A stretch of 64,000 bases of DNA from Rusavskia elegans (Eukaryota > Ascomycota > Lecanoromycetes > Teloschistales > Teloschistaceae), in assembly GCA_011316305.1 (NCBI GenBank), contig SAUG01000039.1, positions 124,001 to 188,000 on the forward strand. Reading direction: 5' to 3'. This document shows positions 12,053 to 24,089 of this stretch, piece by piece. A program made the translations under genes and the position numbers. The notes beneath the pieces were generated by a model. The model searched no databases. It saw only the letters and a program-made list of their open reading frames with translations, and had not been told where the DNA came from. Each line of letters opens with the position of its first letter. Positions within the stretch are counted from its first letter, which is position 1.

Positions 12053-13604
12053 GCGTGAAGAGAGAGCACGGATGTGTCAGACTCTCAAAACCAGACCAAA
12101 AACTGGGCCCACGGTGGATTTGATTTTCGTGGGTATTTGAGGCACTCTTGGATGTTGACCGGATGTTTGTGGGCTTGCGGCTGGGGATTGTAATGATGAG
12201 ACTCAGAGATACACGGGAAGTGAAGATTTAGTTTTCCCTACGGCGTACTATTCGTCAAAAGGAAGTCTACACAAGGAACAAGTGGGACGGTATCCAGGTC
12301 CCCCAAAACCGCAATTTAGAACACCACAGCCATCCACCCTCACCATCAGCCTACCTGCGAGCGACACGTCCAGATCATCGAATCCCTGAAGCCGGATGGA
12401 TATCACGAGCCCAATATACGCAAGCCATCTTCCAATAGTACCCTAGCTCTTCACCAATAGTCAAGCAATACGACCCACCGCGCTCGAGTTCTAGACCTTA
12501 TCAGCACCCAGTGGGGCATCATCGACCACAATCCTGATATGACACCTAGTTTAGTGTCCGGGATGCTGACCTCGTAAGTCTCCAACACATACCTGACGCT
12601 CCATACCCAAACAAAACTCCTATAGTACGCTGAGAAGACTGGCAGCAATACCTGGACACTAGAGGTCCGTCCTGTGACCGCAAGTACAAAACAGAGCGGA
12701 ATAGGTGGGTCTTCGCTTCGTGCCCACGAAGTCTTCATTTCGTGAAGGCTACTGACCGTGCTTGTTTATTGTGTATGATAAGATATGATGAGACATAGAT
12801 GAAATTTAGGTGGAGGGCGATCGGTGGCTGCGGACGATATGGTAAGAGAGAGATGCATGATGATGAGATTCGCATTTTCCTGGCGGGTAGTCTAGCGTGT
12901 AGAGGGGAGGGCTTATTGTGGACTGTGAGGAGGTGGTTGGTGAAGAGGTCTTGAGTTTAAGCAATACGCTGTACTTACGTATTATCATTCCTTTATGACT
13001 CGCAAAACGATATTCGGAAACATCGTTTCGGCCGAAGAAAGAAGGTTAGTTTATTTAGGATGAGAGGGTTGAGTGGTGGTTTTAACTGTCGTGATTGTAG
13101 AGGAGTAGCTTCGGGTTCCCTCGTTGGGAAGACACAGTTTGATGGGATGGTATGGTATTTATTGGATGGATTTGGCGCGATGAGATGGGATATGAATATG
13201 ATAAGACAGCAAACGATGAGTATGGCGTGGTCAGAAAGTAGAGGAAGTAGCGTTTGGAAAAAGGAAATTGCAGAGCCAAGCTTATATAGTGTTGGGGCTA
13301 TATAAAGAAGAAGAAGAAGAAAAAGAAGAGGAAGAGGAGGAAGAAGAAGAAGAAGAAGAAGAAGAAGAAGAAGAAGAAGAAGAAGAAGAAGAAAAGAAGA
13401 AGCAGATGTAAACTATACCAGTAACCTTCAATCATTGATATTTTTTCGGTTCAAAATCGTATTCGCTGGAGCGCCTCGCCCGAAAACAAATCTAAACCGG
13501 GCGCCGTTACAAGTACCGATACACCAAAAGGTTGCAGCATATGCTCCGCCTTGGGCTCTCACCAGTAGTGCATTCATCAACATGATCAACTCGTCAACCA
13601 CGGA
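12053..13604. other. Intergenic between two convergent genes, holds a GAA microsatellite
   Basis: 1.55 kb separating the 3' ends of the F-box gene (plus) and the SnoaL-like gene (minus). Apart from the microsatellite at about 13304-13402 I see no gene. Confidence 0.5.
13304..13402. repeat. (GAA)n microsatellite
   Basis: About 100 bp of almost pure AAG/GAA triplets with a few GAG interruptions near 13326-13341. All-purine strand, so it could form triplex DNA and is likely length-polymorphic. Confidence 0.95.
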
Positions 13605-14078
13605 TCATAAGCCATTAGCCTGCACTAGCTCAGCAGCCTTCCTCTCCCTCTCCCTACCCATCGCCTCCTTCAATTTCGGAAAGAAGTCCCTCGCCATCAC
13701 ATTATCCGAAAACTCCTTCGTCCTCACGATCCTCTCCCCACTCTCGTCAAAATCCAACAGCCACACGTATTCGTTCACATACTCGCCCGCGGCCGTGTCG
13801 GCTTTGGCACTCAGCCACATGCAGATGCGCGGACGCTGGGGGTTCGAGGAGTCCTCGATGAGCTCGTCCAGAGTGAGGGAGAAGTTGCGGAAGATGGCGC
13901 GGAGAGAATGTAGGGATTTGGCGTAGGTGGTGGTGTCTTGCGGAGGCTGGGCCATGGCGGTGGGATAGAAGTGACGGAGACAAGATGGGGTGCGAGGGGC
14001 GATGATGGCGGGGACGTCCATGCGGTTGAATGATTCGACCAGGGCGAGTGCGGTGCGTCTTTGCGGTGAGTCCGGCAT
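13605..14078 (-). CDS. SnoaL/NTF2-like domain protein
   Basis: 157 residues from the preferred start at 14078 (CACAATG context); the same frame is open to an earlier ATG at 14177 that would add 33 residues with no family resemblance. The pattern ALALVESFNRMD ... LHSLRAIFRNFSLTLDELIED ... RICMWLSAKADT ... GEYVNEYVWLLDFDESGERIVRTKEFSDNV matches the small cone-shaped alpha+beta fold of SnoaL-like/NTF2-like proteins that are common in ascomycetes. Such proteins are often polyketide-tailoring isomerases or cyclases or orphan ligand binders, but no biosynthetic genes are nearby, so the role is open. No signal peptide in the short form. Confidence 0.75.
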   Translation of the reverse strand: MPDSPQRRTALALVESFNRMDVPAIIAPRTPSCLRHFYPTAMAQPPQDTTTYAKSLHSLRAIFRNFSLTLDELIEDSSNPQRPRICMWLSAKADTAAGEYVNEYVWLLDFDESGERIVRTKEFSDNVMARDFFPKLKEAMGRERERKAAELVQANGL

Positions 14079-14291
14079 TGTGGGCTTGGTCGCTTGCGTC
14101 TCTGAAAGTTTATGCAGACGATGTGCGATGTCGAGGTTACCGGGTATGGCACCGGGGGGCATTGATGAGGAGGGCAAGCTTGTCTTCTCTGAATATCTTC
14201 ACTTTCTCGACGTGTTCATGCTGCGGGTAAAGGACGAAGTGAGCGGGACGAATGGGATTGTGGGGGTTGAAACCCTAGCTTCGTTGCTTGT

Positions 14292-14325
14292 GAAGAGCCG
14301 GTGAATTGCGAAGAGCCGGTGAATC
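14292..14325. repeat. 18-bp direct repeat, 2 copies
   Basis: GAAGAGCCGGTGAAT occurs twice with an 18-bp period. Confidence 0.85.
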
Positions 14326-15143
14326 CTTCGATTGATGGTAGCTGTTCGTCAGGTATCGTGATTGTTGTATTCATTGTGGATGATGATTTGAGTACGACTT
14401 TAATAGATCTAGTCATGGTGAACCCCAGATCTTGATGGAGGTTGATAGGCGTCGCGCTAGCCTTCTTTATCCCGGAGGCGTTTGGCTGGAACGTTCGAAT
14501 GGAGATGTTCGATTACCGCATTGGGGACTGCACACCAATGGGGGAGGCTGACAGCAAGTCAATTGCCTGTTCGGGAAGATCGGCGCTGCCGTTGGCACAT
14601 CAAACTTCCCAAGCATGCGGACCACATGGCCGGAATATCAGCGATTGGCCTGGTAGAAAAGCTTAGCAACCCCAGGACGGCACGTGCGAAGCAATGGGTA
14701 TGGTGCGGTTCCATGGCTTCGGTACGCATGGTGAGTTGTCTTGTCAGTCATTCCAAATTCTGGGCTCTGATTTTGCATGTCACCCGTCCCAATGTGTTGG
14801 CAAGGTTCTGTTTCAGGTCATGTCCGTAGCGGATCCGGACGGGGCAGATCCTCTGACTCTGTGCCTCATACCGCATTTGCTTGTCGACTGGTGATATGCT
14901 GCCCAAAGAATATAATCAGCTTCCTTCGGTGTGTGTCCAATGACCCGTCCTGACTTTGCATCTAACATTGGCCGATTTCGTGGGGGCCATAAACCATGGC
15001 ATGCATTGTGCATTGATACGACCTTGAGATATGGGAGATTTAGGAGCAATGGAAATGTCATGGGTTCTTACATTGAAAGCACAATCTATTGCATTGACGT
15101 CCACAAGATTGGACATGGCATACATTCAAGATAGGGTTGACTT

Positions 15144-15193
15144 CAGGATGGTAGAGATCAGGATGGTTGAGGTCAGGACGGTTGGGTTGAGGT
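15144..15193. repeat. Imperfect ~15-bp tandem repeat, 3 copies
   Basis: Successive imperfect copies of GGATGGTAGAGATCA, ending in GGACGGTTGGGTTGAGG. Confidence 0.7.
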
Positions 15194-16317
15194 AAGTGTC
15201 CAGAAGAGCACGTGGAGGGTGCCTGCAGTCGTTTGAGAACTTGTCTTCTGCAGGGCCGCTGGAGTTAGTTTTTCAGAAGCCGGGTTTCAACCGTTCATTT
15301 CCAGTAATGCCAGCAGACCCTAACAATACCGTTATCGGGAGTGGACGCTTGGAGCTGAGGGTCGTAGATCAGTCAAGATTCTCTGAATGCAGCCTCTGAA
15401 TACAATCTTGGGAACTAAAGCATATTTCGGCATAATGGTTTGACCAACGCGGCAATTTTTGGCGCACTGACCTAGCATATCAACACTCCCAAATTCCAAA
15501 TCATTTAGATCCGAGTCCTGGAACGAACGCGACTTTGCCATATTAGACACACTCCTGCCAGCAGGTGTTCTTATCTAAGGAAGAGAGACACGGTACGCAA
15601 GCTTATGTCATGATGTTCGAAGCACATCTAGGCCCGGCGATTTGACATACAGATTCTGGACATGACTGTTTTGCGTGATGGTGAGAAGAAGAGTTCATCA
15701 TGAACTTCACACATTACATGGCTTGAGCTATCGTAAGCCAGGGCAGAAAGTATGACATGAAGCAAGAATACGGCACTTATGCGACTACGAAATTCAAAAA
15801 GGGGGTATGAAGGAAGGAAGGTTTGCCGTCTTCTGTACCTTGTAGTAGTCTGGAACTCCGGAGTGTCTGATTAGTTGGCAGAAAGATGATCTGGTTATGG
15901 TGGAGCTATGCTCAAGAGCACGAAAAGCTGTCGCTGGCCCGCGGATATATGGTCCTGATGACGGTGATTTATGACGTAGGTGATTTTATGTTTTAGGTAT
16001 CTCGAGCCTTGAAGGCTCAATGGAGAGGGGAGTCGTATCGTCCTGAACAGAGTATCGAGAACATGCTTATCCTGCCGCTTGAAGTCATGGATATTGGGTA
16101 CGTATACTCCGTAGGGGACAAGATGACGCAGGGTCCAGATACATATAGCACCGTGGCCGGAGTAGCCGCTGCCGCCGAAACCCGCAGGATCAGATTACAT
16201 GCAGCCTCCGACAAAGAATCACATACCATGTACAACGCTTGGCCTCGACAGTGAGAAGCTACTACTACTTCAATCTGCTCCGGTGATAATTCGTTGATTC
16301 CTGACACCACTTACGCC

Positions 16318-17207
16318 ATGCGCTTCCTCTGCCTTCACGGCAAAGGCACCAGCGCCGCCATCTTCAAATCCCAAACCAGTATGGTCCTTCCCAAGTCCAT
16401 CCAATGCGATCCAGCAACTGTTTACACTACCCTGGCTGACTCGATTTGCTGCCTTCTCTAGCCTCGTTCCGCGCGAAACTAGACCCGTCCTTCACCTTCG
16501 ACTTCGTCGATGGCTTCCTGGACTCCCCCCCAGCCGCCGGCATCGATCTCTTCTACCCACCTCCATACTATTCCTTCTGGAACAAATTCGTCGTCCCTGA
16601 TGTCCGGAGAGCCCTCGCTTGGCTCCGCGATCTGCTGGCTCGCGACGGACCCTACGATGGCGTCATGTGCTTCTCCCAAGGTTGCTCCCTCATTGCGAGT
16701 TTTTGCCTCTACCATCAAGCCGAGACCCCGGACGAGCCTCTTCCATTCAAAACCGCCGTTTTCATCTGCGGGGGCGCACCCATGCAGGTCCTCGAGGATT
16801 TGGGCATTGAAGTATCACCAGAGGCACGCGATCTGGACAGCAAGAGCTCCAAAGCACTCGCCGAGCAGGCTTCTACCGACGCCATCCTGAGGAGCGGGAT
16901 CGACAGGTGGAAGAACGCTCATGGTGGGCTTCCCGATTCTGGCGTGCCACTAGATCCCTCGAATGTGTTCGGCCTGGATTTTACCAAGATGCCCCCGCAT
17001 CTGCGAATCAAAATACCTACCGTCCACATCTATGGCATCAAGGATCCACGATGTCCGGCATCGCTGCAACTGTCACACTTCTCCGATCCGAGGCTGACGA
17101 AAGCGTATGATCATGGAGGGGGCCACGAAGTTCCGAGGACTTCGGACGTGTCGGAGAGAATCGCACAGCTTGTGGAGTGGAGCGCGGTGGCCGCGAGAGT
17201 GGTATGA
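16318..17207 (+). CDS. FSH1-type serine hydrolase (alpha/beta hydrolase)
   Basis: Exons 16318-16378 and 16462-17207, intron 83 nt (GTATGG...TCTAG), 268 residues. It starts MRFLCLHGKGTSAAIF, the hallmark N-terminus of the family of serine hydrolases, with the oxyanion HG motif. Nucleophile: F-S-Q-G in DGVMCFSQGCSLIASF (about residue 110). The Asp is in HIYGIKDPRCP and the His in HGGGHEVPR near the C-terminus, so a full Ser-Asp-His triad is visible. No signal peptide, so probably cytosolic. Natural substrates of FSH proteins are mostly unknown; relatives hydrolyse esters or thioesters, some in polyketide clusters. No such cluster is seen here. Confidence 0.9.
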
Positions 17208-17468
17208 TATCTGGAATGTGCTACCTGTTGGATTACGACGACTTCAATGAGACAACGGCGCGGCGCAAAAGGCATACTGGGTAGAGTAGACGGCAATATT
17301 AGATTATAGATTATCCTCTTGCTGAACCACACATGATGCCAAGACTTGGCTTATATTTCGCCAATGCCGAGGTACAGCTCTTCGCGTCGATCGAGGACTT
17401 TTATCTCCAACCACGCTCCTCCTTTTGACGACCTCCATGCAATACAGCTCAGACTTTACATTGCCATC

Positions 17469-18298
17469 ATGACTGCTGACGCTCTTGTCTACCATCCTAC
17501 CGTGTCCCACTACCTACGCTTCGTCGCGACCACAGGCATGTCCTCGGTCCCAGCACCTCTGTACTTCAGTGACACTCCTGGACTAACGTCTTCCTCTCTA
17601 CAGTCGGTCGCGACAAGCTCCTCCGTACTCTTCAGTACTTCTCCCGTTTCTACGCGTGGTACCTCTTCCGCAGCAACAGCCCACCTCGCCTCATCGCCCC
17701 ATTCGAAGCTATCAAGAAGCAATTCGCCCTTACCCGTAAAGCCCTCCGCCTCGGCAAGAATGTGGAGCACTTCAAAGCTGCCGCCTCCGCCATGGACGAT
17801 ACCAAATCCAAGGACGAGTTCCTGAGGTATTGTGCTGTAGGCAGGCAATTGGGGTATGCCGTGTATTTGACGCTGGACATGGCGACGTATGTTGATACCG
17901 TGGGGATCTGGAAGCTGGAGAGTGCGAAGAGGCTGCAGAAAGAGGCGTACAGGGCGTGGTTCGTAGGATTACTGTTCAATGCTGTGGCGGGGTGCTACAC
18001 GCTTTGGGGGTTGAGGCAGAGGGAAGAGGCGGTGGACAAGGCGGATGGAGAGGGAGTAGTGGAGAGCAAGAAGATCGAGAGGTAAGATCTGCAAATCAAG
18101 CGTCCGAAGAAGACTGAAGCTGACAGCGATACTAGAGAGCGAGCAGCGACGAATCTACAGCTGGTATCCGACCTGTGCGACCTGACGATCCCGAGCTCGG
18201 CATTGGGTTATGCGAACCTTGACGACGGGATTGTAGGACTTGCAGGAACGGTCAGCAGTCTAATTGGGGTTTGGGGTGCATGGAAGAAGACGGCTTGA
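17469..18298 (+). CDS. PEX11: Peroxisomal membrane protein Pex11
   Basis: Three exons 17469-17535, 17604-18081, 18136-18298, 235 residues, the normal Pex11 length. Pex11 elongates peroxisomes and promotes their division. The N-terminus ADALVYHPTVSHYLRFVATT, then VGRDKLLRTLQYFSRFYAWYL, is the conserved amphipathic-helix region; the C-terminus ERAATNLQLVSDLCDLTIP ... GLAGTVSSLIGVWGAWKK is the conserved membrane end. Intron 1 (17536-17603) begins GC rather than GT: the only join that restores ATTVGRDK uses G|GCATGT...CTACAG, with a perfect CTAAC branch site. Intron 2 (18082-18135) is GTAAGA...ACTAG. Identity is very secure; the GC donor is read directly from the sequence. Confidence 0.95.
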
Positions 18299-18867
18299 GG
18301 ATACGAGACATGACAAGGACCTTGCACGACCGGGGTGTACGAAGATGACGAAGGTATCGACGAAGCTTCTCTTTTCCTTCGGCATTTCACTTCTAGACTA
18401 GTTCACGTATGATGTCTGTGTCTACTCCGGTGGTTGACGACCACTCTGATAACCGAATTTAGCAGCCTCGGGGATTTTCCTTGCCGGCGGTATCTGAAGC
18501 ATATTCCGCAGTCAGTAGTGAGCTTTTCTTGACTTGGGTAGGTCTGGAGCTGGCTCCCTGAGAATTTGGGAGATTGTGTGAGGATTTCCGTTATCCCATC
18601 CGACGTCACGTGCGCCTTCCCTTACTGTGTACTTTAGAGCGCCCTCATCATCCTCCTTCTCACCACCATCCTCACCTTCACCTTCACTTTCCCCCTCCCC
18701 TTTCGGACTGCTGGCTTCTTGTCCCCTCTGTTTCTCTGGCAGTCTGCTCTAAAAGTAATCAGTGAGTGCCGCTGGCTTGTCTACGTAGGAGGTCTGCTAC
18801 TCTCGCCCTGTTATCCGAGTATTCATCGTACTCGTCTCTATCCCAAGACTGACGCATTGATACAGCA
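18299..18867. promoter_or_regulatory. Upstream region of the coiled-coil gene
   Basis: 569 bp between PEX11 and the next gene on the same strand. It includes a CT-rich run at ~18636-18715, typical of fungal promoters and 5' UTRs. Confidence 0.4.
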
Positions 18868-21800
18868 ATGGCTGATCCAGTCCTGCGTCAAGCGGTGGCC
18901 AACATCACCAGCTTTGGACGCAGAGCGAGTCCTCCTACAGAAGATACGCAGTCAACCCAGTACACAGATGCCTTCGGCGACGTCCTCCAAGCAGACCTTG
19001 TTCCAGCACCGGTTCAAGGGCCCACGTCCACGACCCAGTCGACTCGGACTGATGATCCTAGCACCTCTCACATCCTAAATACTCAAGCTATCACGGTGCC
19101 CACAATATTCTCAATTTCCAGAGAGCTCGACACAAGTCCGGCTCATGGTTTCTCCTTCGGCAAGGCTGTGATGCCTGCTATCAACACTAGATTGACCAAA
19201 GGTCCTGCGGCTATACTACAAAAGAAAGCTGAACAGCAGTCGCCAGACCTCAATCTAGCACCTACCCTGATTTCCAGTATCTCTTCGACGGCTGAGAGTG
19301 TTCCAACCACGTCGCAATCCGAAAAGGATGTACGACATTCTAGTACCAATCATGCCACCCCAGAGCCGCATGAGACCTCCAGTCTACAAGGAACAGAATC
19401 TCAGCCATCAAAGTTCCCAATTCACGTGGTCGCTGAGGCCGCGCAACGCCTTGCAGAAGAGAGTCAAGAGAAAGCATTTCCCGAGCCACACCGTACCCCC
19501 CCATACCGCGTGGACGCAAAGGACTCTACCACAACCCGAGCTCCTGCAGCACACATACCAGACAGCATTCGGTCAGCAGCAGAAGCACCTAGTGAGGCTC
19601 GTTCCACCAATACCGATGATCCTCACCATGAGGAAAGCACCGCTATGATAGACGGCCCAACATTGGTTAACGAAAGTCCAGCATACCATACAAGCAGCAA
19701 AACCAGCTCTAGAGCTTCCTCACCGTCGCCGTCTCTGGGCAGAAGTCTCCAAAGTTATAGCCGGGCTCCCAGCAACCGCTCATTTGACCACGCGAGCTTG
19801 GATCGGTCGGTCCTTCGCGGACTGCAAGCAGCTGACAAGGTTCAAAAGCGCCGTTCAGGTCCTAAACACAAACCATTGGCTCCTCTAGAAAGCCTCAGGG
19901 TCTCGGCTTCAGAAACCGCTCCCATCGACCCAGAAGACCTACTAAAGGCGTTGACGATATGCTATCGTAATCAGAAGCAACAGCGGGCTGAGTTGAGAGC
20001 GAAAGAGAAAGAGAAAGACGATGCGATCGCAGAGTTTAAGATGATTATCACGTTTCTTGACAGCCAATTACAAAAAAGCAACGAGCAGGTTTCAGAGCAA
20101 GAAGCAAAGCTACTGAAATATCGCCAGCTCGTACCTGGATGGCAAGATAAAGTCAAGAAGCTCAGTAACTTCGTGAAGGGTCTCAACAACGACCATGCTC
20201 GCCTCAGAGATGATGCTCGCTCAATTCAAGGCGAGCAGCAGAATATCAAGCTCCACAAAGAGGCCATAGACAAGATGCTCAAGGAATCGATTGGGGCATT
20301 AGAGAATGAGCGTCTACATCACCGAGAACGCCTTCTGAAGGCTCACCACAGAACCGAGATGGCTGAGCAGGCATTGAACGCTCGCAATATTGATCTTCAG
20401 AACGAGAGTACGAGACTACGAGCCGAGCAAGACCGGAGCATGAATCTCGAAGACTCGTTAGATAAATTCGCCTCAAATCGTGGGGACATTATAGTGAAGT
20501 TAGCAAACCAGGAAGCCATTATAAGCTCGAAGATCGCCAGTCTCGATGAAACGATCGCTGATGCAGTACGCAATGCCTCGACTAGCGGACATCAAGATCC
20601 AAATCCAAAGCTCGAGGAGTGCATCTCACTACTTAAGGAGCCTCGAGCTGTCGATCCAGCCTATGCCGAAGACGTGCAGATGCTGGACATCTCGATCAAG
20701 GAGAATGGGAACAAGTGAGTTAGTGTCGGCTTGGTAGTCGTAATCCCTGACAAGTCACAGGATCTCCCAACTTGCATCCATCTGCCGAGACAATTTAAGT
20801 GCTACGTCTAATCTCGAAGATAGACTTGTCTCGGAAGTTGAATCCCGGCTGCAGAAATTGATATTCTCGATCGAATCAGGCCGCCCACTCGAACAGCAAA
20901 TGCAAGACCTCCATAGGGTGAAGGCAACAATTACTGAACGACTTCAAGCAACCGAAGTCTACCTGGCCGACAGCCGTCGCAAATTGGCCGCCGCTGAAAA
21001 TCAGGAGAAAGCACAACTACAGAAGGTCGCTGCTCTGGAAGCAGAGCTCAAGACTCTCCGCACCCAGCCGCCGGAGTCTCCACTCATGGCTCTGCGCCTG
21101 CATGATTCCGAAAAGCAGTGCGAGAAGTTGAACCAGCAACTCTCTGCTTACCAGGTCCAACTAGAGGACACCGAAAGTGATCTGGCATCAAAATGCTTAG
21201 AGAAAGCTGATCTTGAAGACTCACTGCAAGCCGCCAGAGCCGAAATAGTAGAACTGCGGACTACAATCGATGCGGTATCTCTGGAGAAAGTAGCTGTGGA
21301 AGGCCAGGCGAAGCTCAATGAGGATCGGCTGAAGCAACATTTTTCAACTCTCTGCAAGGACCAAGTTTCACGGAACTCGGACAAATTTGTCAATGAAATA
21401 CACCGGCTTCGCAACGTTGAAAAGGATCTCAACGCTAGCAGAGCCGAGGTTTCGCTGCTTGAGGCGACGAAGAAGGAGGCCATGGCGAAGCTTGGCACAG
21501 CTACGCGAGATTTGGAATTGAGACAGGCTTCTGATGACGACGCTTTACAGATGCTACAGAAGTGTCAAGGAGAGCGAGCCCAGCTGGAACAAAATATCGA
21601 AGGCATGCGGCACCAGGATGCTGAAAAGAGCAAGCAATTCCAAATGATGGAGACCGAGATCCGTCAACTGCGTGAGGAAGCATCGAAGGTACAGAACGCA
21701 CAGAAGGGTCTCGAAGAGCACGCAAAGGCCGAGAAGGCGTCTGCCCTGGAGAGCGTGAAAAACGCAGAGGCGTCCGCTAACAGCAGTCATCAGCTGCTTG

Positions 21801-23070
21801 CGCAGAGTCGTACCGAGACTTTGCGGCTTGAACAGGAGGTCGCTGATCTAAAAAACAAATTGCAGACTCACACAGACTTACAGCCAAAGATTCAAGAGGA
21901 GTTGAACACGGTGCGGGCCGATTTTGACGATATAAGGAAAGATTTATCGAAGGAGGTACGTAGACCATGCCTGGCCCTAAAACGAGAACACGTGGTTGAA
22001 TATTACTTGTAGAGTCAAAAGGTCCAACAGCTATGTGTCCAGCTCGACGTTGCAGAAGCAGATAAGAGGCGTTTACGTGAGCAGAATAAAGCTTTGCTCG
22101 ATTCGGCGAATCCAAAGTTAAGGTGTCAAGAGGCACGCATTGGTCAAGTGGTAGGAGAGCAGCCAGCGACGGCTAAGGTTAAGGCGAAGCCGATAGCAAA
22201 CAGTGGTCCTCAGTCGTCTTCCACTTCGAAGCACCTGCGGGAGAAAAAGTCTGGTACCACAGCCGCAGCAGCTCATTGTCCCGGACCCACGAAGAAGGCT
22301 GTCGTTGTAGAAGATTCTCAGGATAGAGGTGGTGTTATCGAAGATTCTCAACACCCGGGCCTGCAGAGACTTCCATCTTCAGATGTACTACACTCTACCA
22401 ATCCAGTGACCTACATGCCGAAAGTGATCCAAGATCTTGTAGCGGCCCCGTCATCTCCATTAACGGATCCGCCACCAACACCACCACTGGTCATCGATAG
22501 ACGGGTATTAAACCCGCCGAGCCGTCGAGGTCGAGTCGTTGAAGACTCTCAGGCAGCCGGAATGTCTTCACAGGAGCTGGGCAATGATTATGGAACCCCG
22601 TCGCAACACAGCGTCTGGACCCTCAGCAAGTCTACAACGAAGACAAAATCAAGATCTGTGGAAAGATCTGTTATCAAGACTAGCCAGCCTATCTTTGGTC
22701 GAATGCCTCAAGCTCTTACTAGTGGCCAAGCCCTTTCCCCAACATCTAGGTACACAAACGTACAAGCCAATCAAAAGCCCCAAGGCATATTGAAGCCAGC
22801 AAATCCAAAGCGTGCTGCATCATCGCAGACCCAGCCGGGCGACTCCCAGGGCGACAAACGACAGAAACTCTCGTCTCAGGTGTCTATCGGAGAAGAACCG
22901 TCAAAGCTTCGACCTGCAAGGACGGCCGCTGCAAACGCAGGTAAGAAGAAGTCTTCTAGACAAAGTAAGTTATATCTTGGATAAGATCTATTGATTGGAC
23001 AAGATCACTAAGCCTATCAGGCGACAAGTACCACGACAAATTCACCGCGGAACTTAAGAAGGGCAAGTAG
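18868..23070 (+). CDS. Large coiled-coil protein with SIM-like VEDSQ repeats
   Basis: Four exons 18868-20714, 20761-21955, 22013-22964, 23021-23070; introns 46-57 nt (GTGAGT, GTACGT, GTAAGT donors); 1347 residues with frame kept throughout. Residues 1-350 are Ser/Thr/Pro-rich and probably disordered. About 370-1060 are long heptad-rich coiled coils (e.g. EKADLEDSLQAARAEIVEL). From 1060 the tail is disordered and basic, with three copies of a V-V/I-E-D-S-Q motif (about residues 1112, 1121 and 1187), resembling SUMO-interacting motifs, then IFGRMPQALTSGQ and a short conserved-looking end SDKYHDKFTAELKKGK. I do not recognise an orthologue. The layout suggests a scaffold of chromosomes, spindle pole or DNA repair, but that is inference only. 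Confidence 0.85.
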
Positions 23071-23646
23071 AAGAAGGGCCAGCTGAATTACTTTCCTTAC
23101 CGCTCACATGCTTGATCAACCAGTCGTATGATCATATATCTACTGTTATGTTCGGAGCTGCTCCTAGCCAGCAAGATGACATGTATCTACATGGAGGAGG
23201 GTGCCGCTGTGTGGCGTTGCATGTTTTGCTCACACACATAAGATTCATTGAATGTTGCTAGACGGAGCTTTGATTGCGTAACAGCTTAGGCGCTCAATGA
23301 TTAGACTTCTCCCTGCAATGTTACGAGTTCCAGATATGTACCCAGTTCTTCGCAGACGCCTGTGCCAGAAAAGCCTCGCAACATTTTGCAGCTCTTACGC
23401 ACGAGCCACGCCCTCCACAAAACCATCTGTAAACCTGAACTGGTTTCCATTCCCAACGAGGATTTACAGCACGAAGTCTTCAATGCTTCCTTCCCTTCGA
23501 TTCTACCACTCCACCACCCGTATCACACAACAACCCCCCACAAGTATCATATCCTCCCCACAACCCGTAGCATCCCATCTTTTTCAAGCCTCAAACAATA
23601 CACCGAATCGGAAAGGGGGCCGAATGCATCGAATGTGAACGAAGCC
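23071..23646. other. Intergenic between convergent genes
   Basis: 576 bp. An Arg/Ser-rich open frame (23297-23638, plus) could mimic a mitochondrial presequence but has no recognisable mature part and runs into the 3' end of the L33 gene; not called. Confidence 0.4.
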
Positions 23647-24089
23647 TCATTTCCCCCCACCCCTCTTCTGCTCCAGAAAAAGAACCTGTTTCCTGACTGT
23701 AGATCCATCAGCTATATTCTTATTTCCATCCATTCCTCCCTCCCTCCCTCTCTCCCTATCCCCCACCCCCCGTCGCCCATCTCTTCGAATTATCATCCTC
23801 CTCCTCCACCTCTTAGCTCCCCCCTCCCTCCGGATCCCTCCCTCTTCCGCCCCCTTGCTCTTCTCCTCAAATCTTCTCGATAAGCCACAGAAAGAAAGAC
23901 GTACCAACAGGATCATACTTCATCATACTGAGCGGTCTATGTGCGCGCGGGCGGCGGAGGGTGCGGTAGTAGCCTGTTAGGGCCATGCTGAGGAGGCGGA
24001 CGGCTATGGTGCGGGATTTTGCTGCAGGGGTGTTAGCTTGATGGAGGAGGAGGGATGGAAGGGAAGGGGGCTGGACCTTTCTTTGCCAT
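23647..24089 (-). CDS. MRPL39: Mitochondrial large-subunit ribosomal protein bL33m (yeast Mrpl39)
   Basis: Three exons 24089-24077, 24021-23905, 23696-23647, giving 59 residues, the usual L33 size. The protein reads MAKKAKSRTIAVRLLSMA ... GYYRTLRRPR ... HRPLSMMKYDPV, then VRKQVLFLEQKRGGGK, which matches bL33 including the K-Y-D-P-x-V-x-K-x-V-L-F-x-E core. Intron 1 (24076-24022) has GTCCAG donor, CTAAC branch and CTGCAG acceptor. Intron 2 (23904-23697) is 208 nt, long for this window, and contains a CT-rich run; donor GTACGT, acceptor CTACAG. It is a component of the mitoribosome 50S-like subunit. It shares a 429-bp upstream region with the divergent CCCH gene. Confidence 0.93.

Larger units (their letters stand above)
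14079..16317. other. Intergenic, two small tandem repeats
   Basis: 2.2 kb between the divergent SnoaL-like and FSH genes. It contains the two short tandem repeats listed below. The minus-strand frame 14216-14416 encodes FTGSSQFTGSSQ across one repeat but lacks a clear link to the SnoaL-like gene. Confidence 0.45.

Noticed and set aside
23297..23638. 113-codon Arg/Ser-rich frame resembling a mitochondrial presequence
   Set aside because: No mature domain follows, it ends just before the L33m gene on the other strand, and similar composition arises in CT-rich DNA.
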